A stretch of 64,000 bases of DNA, taken from positions 1 to 64,000 of the forward strand of contig NZ_SSSN01000013.1 in the NCBI RefSeq assembly GCF_004801905.1. The letters are read 5' to 3'. The stretch is from Orlajensenia flava (lineage in GTDB: Bacteria; Actinomycetota; Actinomycetes; Actinomycetales; Microbacteriaceae). The notes under the pieces are model-generated. The model did not search any database. It was not told the origin of the DNA and saw only the letters and a list, made by a program, of their open reading frames with translations. Position numbers and translations under genes: made by a program. Positions 42,898 to 51,040 of the stretch are shown here, in pieces; the stretch's first letter is position 1, and the number at the start of each line of letters is the position of its first letter.

Positions 42898-43418
42898 GCG
42901 CTCTGCGCGCGGGCGAGAGGAAGGCGGTGCTTGCGTTGGGCAGCAACCTCGGCGACCGCGCCCGCGAGATCGACACGGCGGTCTCGGAGCTCTCGGGAAC
43001 GGATGGCATCCGTCTGCTCGCCTTTTCGCCCATCGTCGAGACCCGGGCCGTGAAGGTGCACGGTGTCGACGAGTTCGCCCCCCGCTACCTCAACGCCGTG
43101 GCCGTCGTGGCGACCACATTGGCGCCCGAGCAGCTGCTGCACCAGGTCAACCGCATCGAGGCCGACCACGGACGCGTGCGCGACGAGCGCTGGGGTGATC
43201 GAACGCTCGACATCGACATCGTCTGTCACGGCGACATCGTCTCCGACGCACCGCAGCTGACGCTTCCCCACCCCCGCGCCGCCGGGCGCGACTTCGTGCT
43301 CGCCCCCTGGCTCGCGGCCGACCCCGACGCCGAGCTGCCCGGAATCGGGCGCGTTGACGAACTGCTCGCGGGCATCGAGGACACCACTCGGCCATGGACT
43401 CCCGGAGGGGCCCGATGA
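42894..43418 (+). CDS. folK: 2-amino-4-hydroxy-6-hydroxymethyldihydropteridine diphosphokinase
   Basis: This kinase transfers pyrophosphate from ATP to hydroxymethyl-dihydropterin, giving the folP substrate. The 174-residue protein has ALGSNLGDRAREID near residues 14-27, PRYLNAVAVVATTL and the signature RWGDRTLDIDIVCHGD, followed by LPHPRAAGRDFVLAPW. It completes the folE-folP-folB-folK set and overlaps the DUF3180 gene by 4 bp. Confidence 0.97.
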   Translation: MSALRAGERKAVLALGSNLGDRAREIDTAVSELSGTDGIRLLAFSPIVETRAVKVHGVDEFAPRYLNAVAVVATTLAPEQLLHQVNRIEADHGRVRDERWGDRTLDIDIVCHGDIVSDAPQLTLPHPRAAGRDFVLAPWLAADPDAELPGIGRVDELLAGIEDTTRPWTPGGAR

Positions 43419-43879
43419 ATCGAACGCACGCGTCCACTCTCATCGCACTCGGCCTGGTGGGAGCCGTCGCGACGTTCCTGCTCGAGCTGGCGACGGCGGC
43501 GTCGGGGCACGCGGTGTTCATCCCGCCACTCACCCTCGCGCTGACACTGGTGATCATCGCGGTCGCGGTCGTCGCGCTGGCGATCCCCATCCGGCGTGCG
43601 GTGCGCGGCAAGGCAACCGGACGCATCGACCCCTTCCGCGCGATGCGGACCGCGGCGCTCGCCAAGGCCTGTGCATTGGCGGCCGCGCTGCTGCTCGGCG
43701 GCGGAGTCGGCGTGCTGGTCTACCTGCTCAGCAGGACGGCGATCGCCTCGACCGGCCCCATCCTGTTGACCGTCGTGTCGAGCCTGGCGGCACTCGTGCT
43801 GCTGGTCGCCGGCCTGGTCGCCGAGTCCTTCTGCATCCTCCCTCCCGACGACGATGACGAGGGGCACGCGCATGCCTGA
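43415..43879 (+). CDS. DUF3180-type four-helix membrane protein
   Basis: The 154-residue protein has four membrane helices (about 8-28, 35-56, 85-105 and 115-136) with a short acidic, histidine-containing tail. Actinobacteria regularly carry a DUF3180 gene directly after folK; its function is unknown. ATG 43415 shares ATGA with folK and has GGAGGGG upstream. It overlaps the next PH-domain gene by 8 bp, so it belongs to the folate operon transcript. Confidence 0.85.
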   Translation: MNRTHASTLIALGLVGAVATFLLELATAASGHAVFIPPLTLALTLVIIAVAVVALAIPIRRAVRGKATGRIDPFRAMRTAALAKACALAAALLLGGGVGVLVYLLSRTAIASTGPILLTVVSSLAALVLLVAGLVAESFCILPPDDDDEGHAHA

Positions 43880-44390
43880 TGACGAGACGATCCCCACCGT
43901 TGGGCCGGAGAGACGCCTGCAACTCGACGACGTCGAGTGGAGACGGGTGTCGCCGAAGTATCTCGTCGTGGCGATCGTCGGACGCATCGTCTCGGCGGTC
44001 GTGATCGGCGCCGCAGCCGTCTTCCTCTGGCTCGTGGCCGGATGGGGCTGGATCCCGTGGGTGCTGCCCGTCATCGGCGTCGGCTTCCTCATCGCGATCA
44101 TCATCGAACCGCGGCGGGTGCGCTCGATCGGCTACGCCCTGCGAGCGGACGACCTGGTGTTCCGTCGCGGAATCATGTTCCAGCGGTTCGTCGCCGTCCC
44201 GTACGGGCGCATGCAGCTCGTCGACATCACACGCGGTCCGGTGTCGCGGGTGCTCGGGCTTGCCGACCTGCGACTCGTGACCGCCGCCGCGGCGTCGGGA
44301 GTCGCCATCCCCGGCCTGCCCGAAGCGGATGCCGAGGATCTGCGCGACCGACTGGTGTCGCTCGCGGAAACGCGACGGGCCGGGCTGTGA
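43872..44390 (+). CDS. bacterial PH-domain membrane protein (YdbS-like)
   Basis: This is a 172-residue protein. Two membrane helices near 30-75 precede a bacterial PH-2 domain containing LVFRRGIMFQRFVAVPYGRMQLVDITRGP, the usual signature of YdbS-like proteins. They occur in pairs with a longer YdbT-like protein, as here, and protect against membrane-active peptides in Bacillus. ATG 43872 is chosen over 43854 because it starts closest to the conserved part. It overlaps the next gene by 4 bp. Confidence 0.85.
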   Translation: MPDDETIPTVGPERRLQLDDVEWRRVSPKYLVVAIVGRIVSAVVIGAAAVFLWLVAGWGWIPWVLPVIGVGFLIAIIIEPRRVRSIGYALRADDLVFRRGIMFQRFVAVPYGRMQLVDITRGPVSRVLGLADLRLVTAAAASGVAIPGLPEADAEDLRDRLVSLAETRRAGL

Positions 44391-45916
44391 GGTTCGCGGA
44401 CGGCGCCTGGCACCGGCTGCATCCGGCGACGCCTCTCCTGCGCGGCGGCCTCGCCTTCGTGGCGATAGCCGGATTCGTCATCGCGAACCTGCGCGAACGT
44501 CTGGTCGACTTCTTCTTCCGCGTTCCCCAGTTCGGCGACGACCCGATCGACGAGATCGTCAACCACGGCTTCGTCGGCTGGGCGCTGCTGGGCGTCCTCG
44601 GCGTGCTCCTGGCGATCATCGCCGTGTTCACCGTGTCGTGGCGGATGCACACCTTCCGCATCACGGACGACCTCGTCGAGGTGCGCTCCGGCATCCTGCT
44701 GCGAACCCACCGTCGTGCGCGGCTCGACCGCATCCAGGGCGTGAGCATCTCCCGCAACCTGCTCGCCCGCATCTTCGGTGCGGCCAAGCTGGACATCACC
44801 GTGGCGGGAAACGACGCCAACGTTCAGCTCGCCTACCTGGGTTCGGCCGCGACGGATGAGCTGCGCCGCGAGATCCTCACACTCGCCAGCGGGGCGCGCC
44901 GTGAGGCGACCGAGCCGGTCGCCCTCGATCAGGACGGCGCAGAGCATCCGGACGCATCGGCGTCGACAGGCGCGCGCCTCGGCGGCCTGGTGAACCGGCG
45001 GGTGGGGGAATTCCTGGCGCCGGAGCTGGATCCGGATGCGGCGCCGCCGGAGTCCGTCGTGCGCATCCCCCTCCTCCGCCTGATCGGCTCGGTCGTGCTG
45101 ACCGGCTTCACCGTCGTGCTCGTCATGTTCATCATCGCGATCGCCATCGGACTCTCGCAGGGCGAGTTCTGGCCGGTCCTCGTCGTGCTGCCGGTCATCC
45201 TCGGTGGTGGCAGCTTCTACATCCGGCGGGTCAGCCGTCAGCTGCGCTACACGATCGCCGGCACACCGGACGGCGTGCGGGTCGGATACGGCCTCCTCTC
45301 CACCAACAACGACACCCTTCCGCCCGGTCGGATCCACGCGATCGGAGTCGACCAGCCGCTGCTGTGGCGTCCGTTCGGGTGGTGGCGGGTGCGTGTCAAC
45401 ACCGCCGGTCACGCGAGCCGTGACCGCCAGAACCGGGAGAACACGACCGTGCTGCCCGTCGGCAACGGCGCGGACGTGCGGGCCGTGCTCGGCCTCATCC
45501 TGCCCTCCTTCACCGATGCCGAGGCGCAGGGCATCATCGAGAGCGGAATGGTCTCGCGCGGAGGAGACGACGGGTTCACCAACGCTCCGCGGCGGGCGGC
45601 CTGGCTGCGTCCGTTCTCCTGGCGTCGCACGGGGTTCCGGGAGCACGGCAGCATCGTGCTGCTTCGCCGCGGCGTGCTCTCGCGCGACCTCGTCGTCGTG
45701 CCCCTCGCGCGCCTGCAGAGCGTGGCGCTCGAGCAGGGGCCGGTGCATCGGATGCTGCGGCTGGCGTCCGTGCGGATGCAGACGGTCTCCGGTCCCGTCG
45801 CCGCGGCACTCGAGGTCGTCCCCGCTGACACGGCGCTGGCGCTGTACCGGCGCACGGCGGCCGACGCCGTCGAGTGGGCGAGCGTGGACACCAGTCATCA
45901 CTGGGGGGCCTCGTGA
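44387..45916 (+). CDS. long PH-domain membrane protein (YdbT-like)
   Basis: The 509-residue protein has membrane helices near 18-40, 60-85, 225-250 and 255-275, and three PH-2-type regions: RITDDLVEVRSGILLRTHRRARLDRIQGVSI, the middle one around VGYGLLSTNNDTLPPGRIHAIGV and the C-terminal IVLLRRGVLSRDLVVVPLARLQSVAL. This matches YdbT, the partner of the short YdbS-like protein just upstream. GTG 44387 overlaps the upstream stop (GTGA); the longer frame from 43937 is only the other gene's shadow. The function in actinobacteria is not established. Confidence 0.85.
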   Translation: MRFADGAWHRLHPATPLLRGGLAFVAIAGFVIANLRERLVDFFFRVPQFGDDPIDEIVNHGFVGWALLGVLGVLLAIIAVFTVSWRMHTFRITDDLVEVRSGILLRTHRRARLDRIQGVSISRNLLARIFGAAKLDITVAGNDANVQLAYLGSAATDELRREILTLASGARREATEPVALDQDGAEHPDASASTGARLGGLVNRRVGEFLAPELDPDAAPPESVVRIPLLRLIGSVVLTGFTVVLVMFIIAIAIGLSQGEFWPVLVVLPVILGGGSFYIRRVSRQLRYTIAGTPDGVRVGYGLLSTNNDTLPPGRIHAIGVDQPLLWRPFGWWRVRVNTAGHASRDRQNRENTTVLPVGNGADVRAVLGLILPSFTDAEAQGIIESGMVSRGGDDGFTNAPRRAAWLRPFSWRRTGFREHGSIVLLRRGVLSRDLVVVPLARLQSVALEQGPVHRMLRLASVRMQTVSGPVAAALEVVPADTALALYRRTAADAVEWASVDTSHHWGAS

Positions 45917-46674
45917 GTGATCCGGCGCAGCGCGCCGGACGGCTCGGGGTCGGCATCATCGGAGCGGGTCGGGTCGGCCCGGTCATCGGCGCCTCCCTCG
46001 GGGCAGCCGGACACGCCGTGGTGGGCATCGCCGCCGTGTCGGCGCCCAGCCGAGAGCGTGCGGAAGCGCTGCTGCCCGGTGTGCCGATCCTCACGGTTCC
46101 GGAGGTGGTCGAGCGCAGTGAACTCGTGGTGCTCGCCGTTCCGGATGCCGAACTGGAGCCGCTGATCGCCGGGCTCGCGGCCACCGGCACCTGGCAGGCG
46201 GGCCAACTCGTGCTGCACACCTCGGCGCGGTACGGCTGGTCGGTGCTGCAGCCCGCCCTCGGCGCAGGCGCCATCCCGCTCGCCGCGCATCCGGCCATGA
46301 CGTTCACCGGGACGAGCATCGACATCGCCCGGCTCACGGGCACCTGGTTCGCGGTCTCGGCTCCGTCCCCCGTGCTGCCGATCGCCCAGGCGCTGGTGGT
46401 GGAGATGGGCGGTGAGCCACTCGTCGTCGCCGACGCCGACCGCCCGGCGTACGCCGAGGCGATCGAGACGGCGGTGTCGTTCTCGAGCGCCATCGTCGAT
46501 CAGGCGACCGGGATCCTTCGCAGCATCGGCGTCGATGATGCGGGAGCCGTGCTCGCGCCACTCGTTCGCTCGTCGGTCGAGACAGCGCTGGCCCGCACCG
46601 GCTCGGCTAGCATCGACGTGGCCGACCTTCACACCGGCGACGACTTCGGCGCCCCTCCACCGGAAAGCCCATGA
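45913..46674 (+). CDS. Rossmann-fold oxidoreductase-like protein with DUF2520
   Basis: The 253-residue protein starts LGVGIIGAGRVGPVIGASLGAAGHAVVG, a classical NAD(P)-binding beta-alpha-beta unit (GxGxxG). ELVVLAVPDAELEPLIAGLA follows, then a helical C-terminal DUF2520 domain with AHPAMTFTG and FSSAIVDQATGIL. The fold resembles 6-phosphogluconate and ketopantoate reductases. It is translationally coupled to panC (4-bp overlap) and has no panE neighbour, so a step in pantothenate synthesis is possible. GTG 45913 overlaps the upstream stop. Confidence 0.85.
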   Translation: MSDPAQRAGRLGVGIIGAGRVGPVIGASLGAAGHAVVGIAAVSAPSRERAEALLPGVPILTVPEVVERSELVVLAVPDAELEPLIAGLAATGTWQAGQLVLHTSARYGWSVLQPALGAGAIPLAAHPAMTFTGTSIDIARLTGTWFAVSAPSPVLPIAQALVVEMGGEPLVVADADRPAYAEAIETAVSFSSAIVDQATGILRSIGVDDAGAVLAPLVRSSVETALARTGSASIDVADLHTGDDFGAPPPESP

Positions 46675-47519
46675 CCCCCCAGATCATCTCCGATATCGCC
46701 ACCCTGCGCGCCCTCGTCGGCTCCGCTCGATCGGCGGGAGAGCGGATCGCCCTCGTGCCGACCATGGGAGCGCTGCACGAGGGGCACCGGGCGCTCGTGG
46801 CCCACGCCGCGAGCGTGGCCGACGCCGTCATCGTGTCGATCTTCGTCAACCCGCTGCAGTTCTCCGAACAGGCCGACCTGACCCGCTACCCGCGCACCCT
46901 CGAGGCCGACGCCGTCTCGCTCGCCGACAGTGGTGTCCTGGCGATCTGGGCTCCGAGCGTCGAGACGATGTACCCCGACGGTGCCACCGAGACGCGGGTG
47001 AGTGCGGGACATGTCGGGACCCTGTACGAGGGCGCATCCCGACCCGGTCACTTCGACGGCATGCTCACCGTGGTCGCGAAGCTGTTCAATCTGGTGCAGC
47101 CCGATGTCGCCGTGTTCGGCCAGAAGGACGCTCAGCAAGCGCACATCGTGCGGCGCATGGTGGCCGACCTCAACCTGCCGATCGAGATCGACGTCGTGCC
47201 GACCGTGCGCGAGGCGGACGGACTGGCGCTCTCGAGCCGCAACCGGTTCCTCTCAGCCGACGAGCGTCGCGGAGCGTTGGCGCTGTCGGAGGCCCTCGGC
47301 GCGGTCGAGGCGTCCGCTGCGTCCGGGCTCGGCGAGGCGCTCGCGGAGGGTGCCGCCGCTTTCGGTGACCACGACGCCGTTAAGCTGGACTACCTCGTCG
47401 TGGTCGAACCGAAGACCTTCCTGCCCGTCTCCGACGGCTACCGCGGCGAGGCAGCCGTGCTCGTCGCCGCGCAAGTCGGCAGCACACGTCTCATCGACAA
47501 CACCACCATCACGCTGTAG
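46671..47519 (+). CDS. panC: pantothenate synthetase (pantoate--beta-alanine ligase)
   Basis: The 282-residue enzyme forms pantothenate from pantoate, beta-alanine and ATP. Motifs are LVPTMGALHEGHRALVAHA (HxGH, about 26-44), SIFVNPLQF, GHFDGMLTVVAKLFNLVQPDVAVFGQKDAQQ and ADGLALSSRNRFLS with the KMSKS-like SSRN. Length and all motifs are normal. The stop lies 21 bp before lysS. Confidence 0.97.
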   Translation: MTPQIISDIATLRALVGSARSAGERIALVPTMGALHEGHRALVAHAASVADAVIVSIFVNPLQFSEQADLTRYPRTLEADAVSLADSGVLAIWAPSVETMYPDGATETRVSAGHVGTLYEGASRPGHFDGMLTVVAKLFNLVQPDVAVFGQKDAQQAHIVRRMVADLNLPIEIDVVPTVREADGLALSSRNRFLSADERRGALALSEALGAVEASAASGLGEALAEGAAAFGDHDAVKLDYLVVVEPKTFLPVSDGYRGEAAVLVAAQVGSTRLIDNTTITL

Positions 47520-47540
47520 CAGCCCCGACCGGAAGACACC

Positions 47541-49064
47541 ATGGCCGACGACCAGACGACGCCCGAGCCCACTGCCGAGGAGATCGCCGCGGATGTCTCC
47601 GAGCAGAAGGCCGTTCGACTGGCCAAGCGCGAGCGGCTGATAGCCACAGCCACGGATGCCGCCGGCGGCGCCTACCCCGTCTCCGTCCCCGTGACCGACA
47701 CCATCCCCGGCGTGCGAGCGCGCTTCGGCGCGCTCGAGACGGATGTCGCGACCGGCGAGACCGTCGGCATCGCCGGCCGCGTCGTGCACCTGCGCAACAC
47801 GGGCAAGCTGTGCTTCGCCGCCCTGCAGTCCGGAGACGGGTCGCGCATCCAGGCGATGGTCTCCCTCGGCGAGGTGGGGGAGGAGAGCCTCCTGCGGTGG
47901 AAGGAGCTCGTCGACCTCGGCGACCACGTGTTCGTAACGGGAGAGGTCATCACCAGTCGGCGCGGAGAGCTGTCGATTCTCGTGAATGACTGGACGATCG
48001 CGTCCAAGGCGATCCTGCCGCTGCCGAACCTGCACACCGAACTCTCCGAGGAGAACCGGGTCCGCAGCCGCTACCTCGACCTCATCGCCCGCGAGCAGGC
48101 CCGCACCAACGTGCGCGACCGGGCGAAGGCCGTGGCGAGCCTGCGCCGCACGTTCGACGACCTCGACTTCATCGAGGTGGAGACCCCGATGCTGCAGGTG
48201 ATGCACGGCGGGGCATCCGCCCGTCCGTTCGTGACGCACTCCAACGCCTTCGATGCCGAGCTGTTCCTCCGCATAGCGCCGGAGCTCTACCTCAAGCGCG
48301 CCGTCGTCGGCGGGATGGAGCGCGTCTTCGAGATCAACCGGAACTTCCGCAACGAGGGCGCCGACTCGACGCATTCGCCCGAATTCGCCATGCTCGAGGC
48401 CTATCAGGCCTACGGCGACTACAGCACCATCGCCGACCTCACGCAGACCCTCATCCAGGACGCGGCGCAGGCCGTTTCAGGCAGTCACACCGTGACGTGG
48501 GCGGACGGCACCGAGTACGACCTCGGCGGCGACTGGAGCCGCATCTCCATGTTCGGCTCGCTCTCGGAGGCGCTGGGGCGCGAGATCACGCCCGAGACGC
48601 CGATCGCCGAGCTTCGGGCGATCGCGGACGGGGAGGGAATCGAGATCGACCACCCCCTGCATGGCAAGTACGTCGAGGAGCTCTGGGAGCACTTCGTCAA
48701 GAGCGGCCTCGAGCGTCCCACCTTCGTGATGGACTTCCCCCTCGACACCTCGCCGCTCGTGCGCGCGCACCGGTCGCTGGCGGGGGTCGTGGAGAAATGG
48801 GACCTGTACATCCGCGGGTTCGAGCTCGCCACCGGATACTCCGAGCTGGTGGACCCTGTCGTCCAGCGGGATCGTTTCGTCGAACAGGCACGCCTGGCCG
48901 CCGGCGGCGACCCCGAGGCGATGCGCCTCGATGAGGAGTTCCTGCGCGCACTCGAGTTCGGGATGCCGCCGACCGGCGGCATGGGCATGGGCATCGACCG
49001 TCTGCTCATGGCGCTGACGGGCCTCGGCATCCGCGAGACGATCCTCTTCCCGCTCGTCAAGTAG
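47541..49064 (+). CDS. lysS: lysine--tRNA ligase (class II)
   Basis: The 507-residue enzyme has an N-terminal OB-fold anticodon domain (about 70-170, GIAGRVVHLRNTGKLCFAAL), then the class II catalytic core: motif 2 VFEINRNFRNEGADSTHSPEF and motif 3 GGMGMGIDRLLMALTG near the end, with the HGGASARPF loop typical of LysS. It ends the long folate-pantothenate-lysS run, and a hairpin follows at 49080-49098. Confidence 0.97.
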   Translation: MADDQTTPEPTAEEIAADVSEQKAVRLAKRERLIATATDAAGGAYPVSVPVTDTIPGVRARFGALETDVATGETVGIAGRVVHLRNTGKLCFAALQSGDGSRIQAMVSLGEVGEESLLRWKELVDLGDHVFVTGEVITSRRGELSILVNDWTIASKAILPLPNLHTELSEENRVRSRYLDLIAREQARTNVRDRAKAVASLRRTFDDLDFIEVETPMLQVMHGGASARPFVTHSNAFDAELFLRIAPELYLKRAVVGGMERVFEINRNFRNEGADSTHSPEFAMLEAYQAYGDYSTIADLTQTLIQDAAQAVSGSHTVTWADGTEYDLGGDWSRISMFGSLSEALGREITPETPIAELRAIADGEGIEIDHPLHGKYVEELWEHFVKSGLERPTFVMDFPLDTSPLVRAHRSLAGVVEKWDLYIRGFELATGYSELVDPVVQRDRFVEQARLAAGGDPEAMRLDEEFLRALEFGMPPTGGMGMGIDRLLMALTGLGIRETILFPLVK

Positions 49065-49079
49065 CGAGACGCTACGCAG

Positions 49080-49098
49080 CCCGACCGACCAGGTCGGG
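49080..49098 (+). terminator. hairpin terminator after lysS
   Basis: CCCGACC (49080-49086) and GGTCGGG (49092-49098) form a 7-bp stem with a five-base loop, followed by TTGATTCGT, 16 bp after the lysS stop. Confidence 0.65.
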
Positions 49099-49160
49099 TT
49101 GATTCGTCGCGCCTAGGCGTCCACGTCGACATGTGGCTAATTCTGTGAATGTATTGCTTT

Positions 49161-49180
49161 GTGTTGGAATGTGTGGGAAT
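49161..49180. promoter_or_regulatory. tandem decamer before the fructose operon, candidate regulator site
   Basis: GTGTTGGAAT and GTGTGGGAAT follow each other directly, 50-69 bp before ATG 49230, in an unusually A/T-rich stretch. DeoR-type regulators often bind such direct repeats, and the adjacent gene encodes one, so autoregulation is likely. GAACGTTCG just after it is a further palindrome. Confidence 0.4.
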
Positions 49181-49229
49181 CTGTCTGAACGTTCGAAGGT
49201 GAATGATCCTCGAACGGAGAGGATCGAGC

Positions 49230-50018
49230 ATGTACGCAACGGAACGCCAGGATCGGATCAGCACCGCGATCGCCCGCGTCGGACGCGTCTCGGTGATGGA
49301 GCTCTCCCGTGAATTCGGCGTGGCGTCCGAGACCATCCGCCGCGACCTCGACCTGCTCGAGGAGCAGGGTCGTCTGCGCCGCGTGCACGGAGGCGCCGTC
49401 TCAGCACAGAGCACGACGATCGCCGAGACCAGCCTCGCCGATCGCAGCGATCAAGCCCGGGAGCAGAAGAGCGCGATAGCCCGGGCCGCGCTGCGTCAGG
49501 TGCCCGACACCTTCCGCGGTTCGCTCCTCATCGACGCTGGCAGCACGACCGCCCAGTTCGCCGAACTGCTCGCAGCTCGTCAGCCTGCCGCGCCCGATGC
49601 CCGCATCGACGTGTCGACCAACTCTCTGGCCATCGCCGCCACCCTCAACGCGAGCGCACACCTCGCTCTGCGCATCCTGGGCGGAAAGATCCGCGGCATC
49701 ACCGGAGCCGCGGTGGGTCCGTCCACCATTGCGCAACTGACCGACCTGCGCCCCGACATCGCCTTCATCGGGGCCAACGGCGTCAGCGACGGGTTCGGTC
49801 TCAGCACGCCCGACGAGGCGGAGGCCGCGGTGAAGGCGGCTATGGTCCACGCCGCCCGCCGGGTGGTCGTCCTCGCTGACTCGTCCAAGCTCGAGGTCGA
49901 GACGCTCGTGCGGTTCGCGCGGCTCGATGAAGTCGACACCCTCATCACGGATGCGCCCCCGCCGGCGCTGCTCGCCTCGGCCCTGGCGGCCCACGGCGTC
50001 GAGGTGGTGCTCGCATGA
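49230..50018 (+). CDS. fruR: DeoR-family transcriptional regulator of the fructose operon
   Basis: The 262-residue protein starts with a DeoR helix-turn-helix: ERQDRISTAIARVGRVSVMELSREFGVASETIRRDLDLLEEQG (residues 4-46), followed by RLRRVHGGAV. The C-terminal sugar-phosphate sensor has LIDAGSTTAQFAELL and VLADSSKLEVETLVRFARL. ATG 49230 has GGAGAGG upstream; the longer frame from 49203 has no site. It overlaps fruK by 4 bp. In related bacteria the effector is fructose 1-phosphate or fructose 1,6-bisphosphate. The name fruR rests on operon context. Confidence 0.9.
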   Translation: MYATERQDRISTAIARVGRVSVMELSREFGVASETIRRDLDLLEEQGRLRRVHGGAVSAQSTTIAETSLADRSDQAREQKSAIARAALRQVPDTFRGSLLIDAGSTTAQFAELLAARQPAAPDARIDVSTNSLAIAATLNASAHLALRILGGKIRGITGAAVGPSTIAQLTDLRPDIAFIGANGVSDGFGLSTPDEAEAAVKAAMVHAARRVVVLADSSKLEVETLVRFARLDEVDTLITDAPPPALLASALAAHGVEVVLA

Positions 50019-51028
50019 TCGTCACGCTCACCGTCAATCCGTCGCTCGACCGCACCGTACAACTCGACGGCGAACTCGCGCGCGGCGCGGTGCAACGCGC
50101 CCTCGAGACCCGCGAGGATCCGGGCGGCAAGGGCGTCAACGTTACCCGGGCGCTGCGTGCGTCAGGCGTCGACTCCCTCGCCGTACTGCCCGGCGCCACC
50201 TCGGATCCGTTCTTCTCCGCGCTCCGCGCCGAGGACGTTCCGTTCGGCGCTGTGCCGATCGAGGGTCGCATCCGGGCCAACCTGACCCTGACCGAACTGG
50301 ACGGCACGACGACCAAGATCAACGAGCCCGGTCCGACTCTCGCCGAGAACGACCAGGATGCCCTCATCGCCCTCGTGGCCGAGGTGTCGGAGGGCGCCGA
50401 CTGGCTGGTCCTCGCGGGGTCCCTTCCTCCCGGTGTGCCCGACGACTTCTACGCACGTGTCGTACGCGCCGTCCGGGAGGCGAACGCCCGCCCGCCTCGC
50501 ATCGCGGTCGACAGCTCAGGCGCGCCGCTGCGCGCACTCGTCGCTGCGCGTGTGGCCGTCGACCTGATCAAGCCGAACGCCGAGGAGCTCGCTGAACTCG
50601 TGGGCGTGGAGGCGGGGGACGACCTCGAGGACGACCCGGAGGCAGCCCTCGCCCTCGCCCGATCGCTCGATCGCGATGGCGTGGTGGCGGCTCTCGTAAC
50701 CCTCGGCGCCACGGGAGCGGTCCTCTCCACCGATGACGGCGCCTGGTTCGCCCCGGCTCCCCGCATCCTGCCCCGGAGCACGGTCGGCGCGGGTGACTGC
50801 TCGCTGGCCGGCTACCTCGTCGCCGCCGTCGAGGGTGAGCGCCCCGACCGGTGCCTCGCGCGAGCCGTCGCATCCGGTGCGGCAGCGGCATCCCTCCCCG
50901 GCAGCATCGTTCCCACCCGCGACCAGGTCGATGCGGCCGCCATCGAGCCGGTGGCGCTCGACCCGAACCCTCTCGAAGACCCCGAATCCATCCACCTCCG
51001 CGACGGCGCAGACGCCGCGCAGCACTGA
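50015..51028 (+). CDS. fruK: 1-phosphofructokinase
   Basis: The 337-residue PfkB-family kinase turns fructose 1-phosphate into fructose 1,6-bisphosphate. It begins MIVTLTVNPSLDRTVQLDG, has EDPGGKGVNVTRALRASG and LAGSLPPGVPDDFY, and the C-terminal anion-hole motif STVGAGDCSLAGYL with the catalytic Asp near 255. The C-terminal tail is acidic. It lies between the regulator and the transporter that makes its substrate; fruA starts 12 bp later. Confidence 0.95.
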   Translation: MIVTLTVNPSLDRTVQLDGELARGAVQRALETREDPGGKGVNVTRALRASGVDSLAVLPGATSDPFFSALRAEDVPFGAVPIEGRIRANLTLTELDGTTTKINEPGPTLAENDQDALIALVAEVSEGADWLVLAGSLPPGVPDDFYARVVRAVREANARPPRIAVDSSGAPLRALVAARVAVDLIKPNAEELAELVGVEAGDDLEDDPEAALALARSLDRDGVVAALVTLGATGAVLSTDDGAWFAPAPRILPRSTVGAGDCSLAGYLVAAVEGERPDRCLARAVASGAAAASLPGSIVPTRDQVDAAAIEPVALDPNPLEDPESIHLRDGADAAQH

Positions 51029-51040
51029 AGGAGCAACCCC

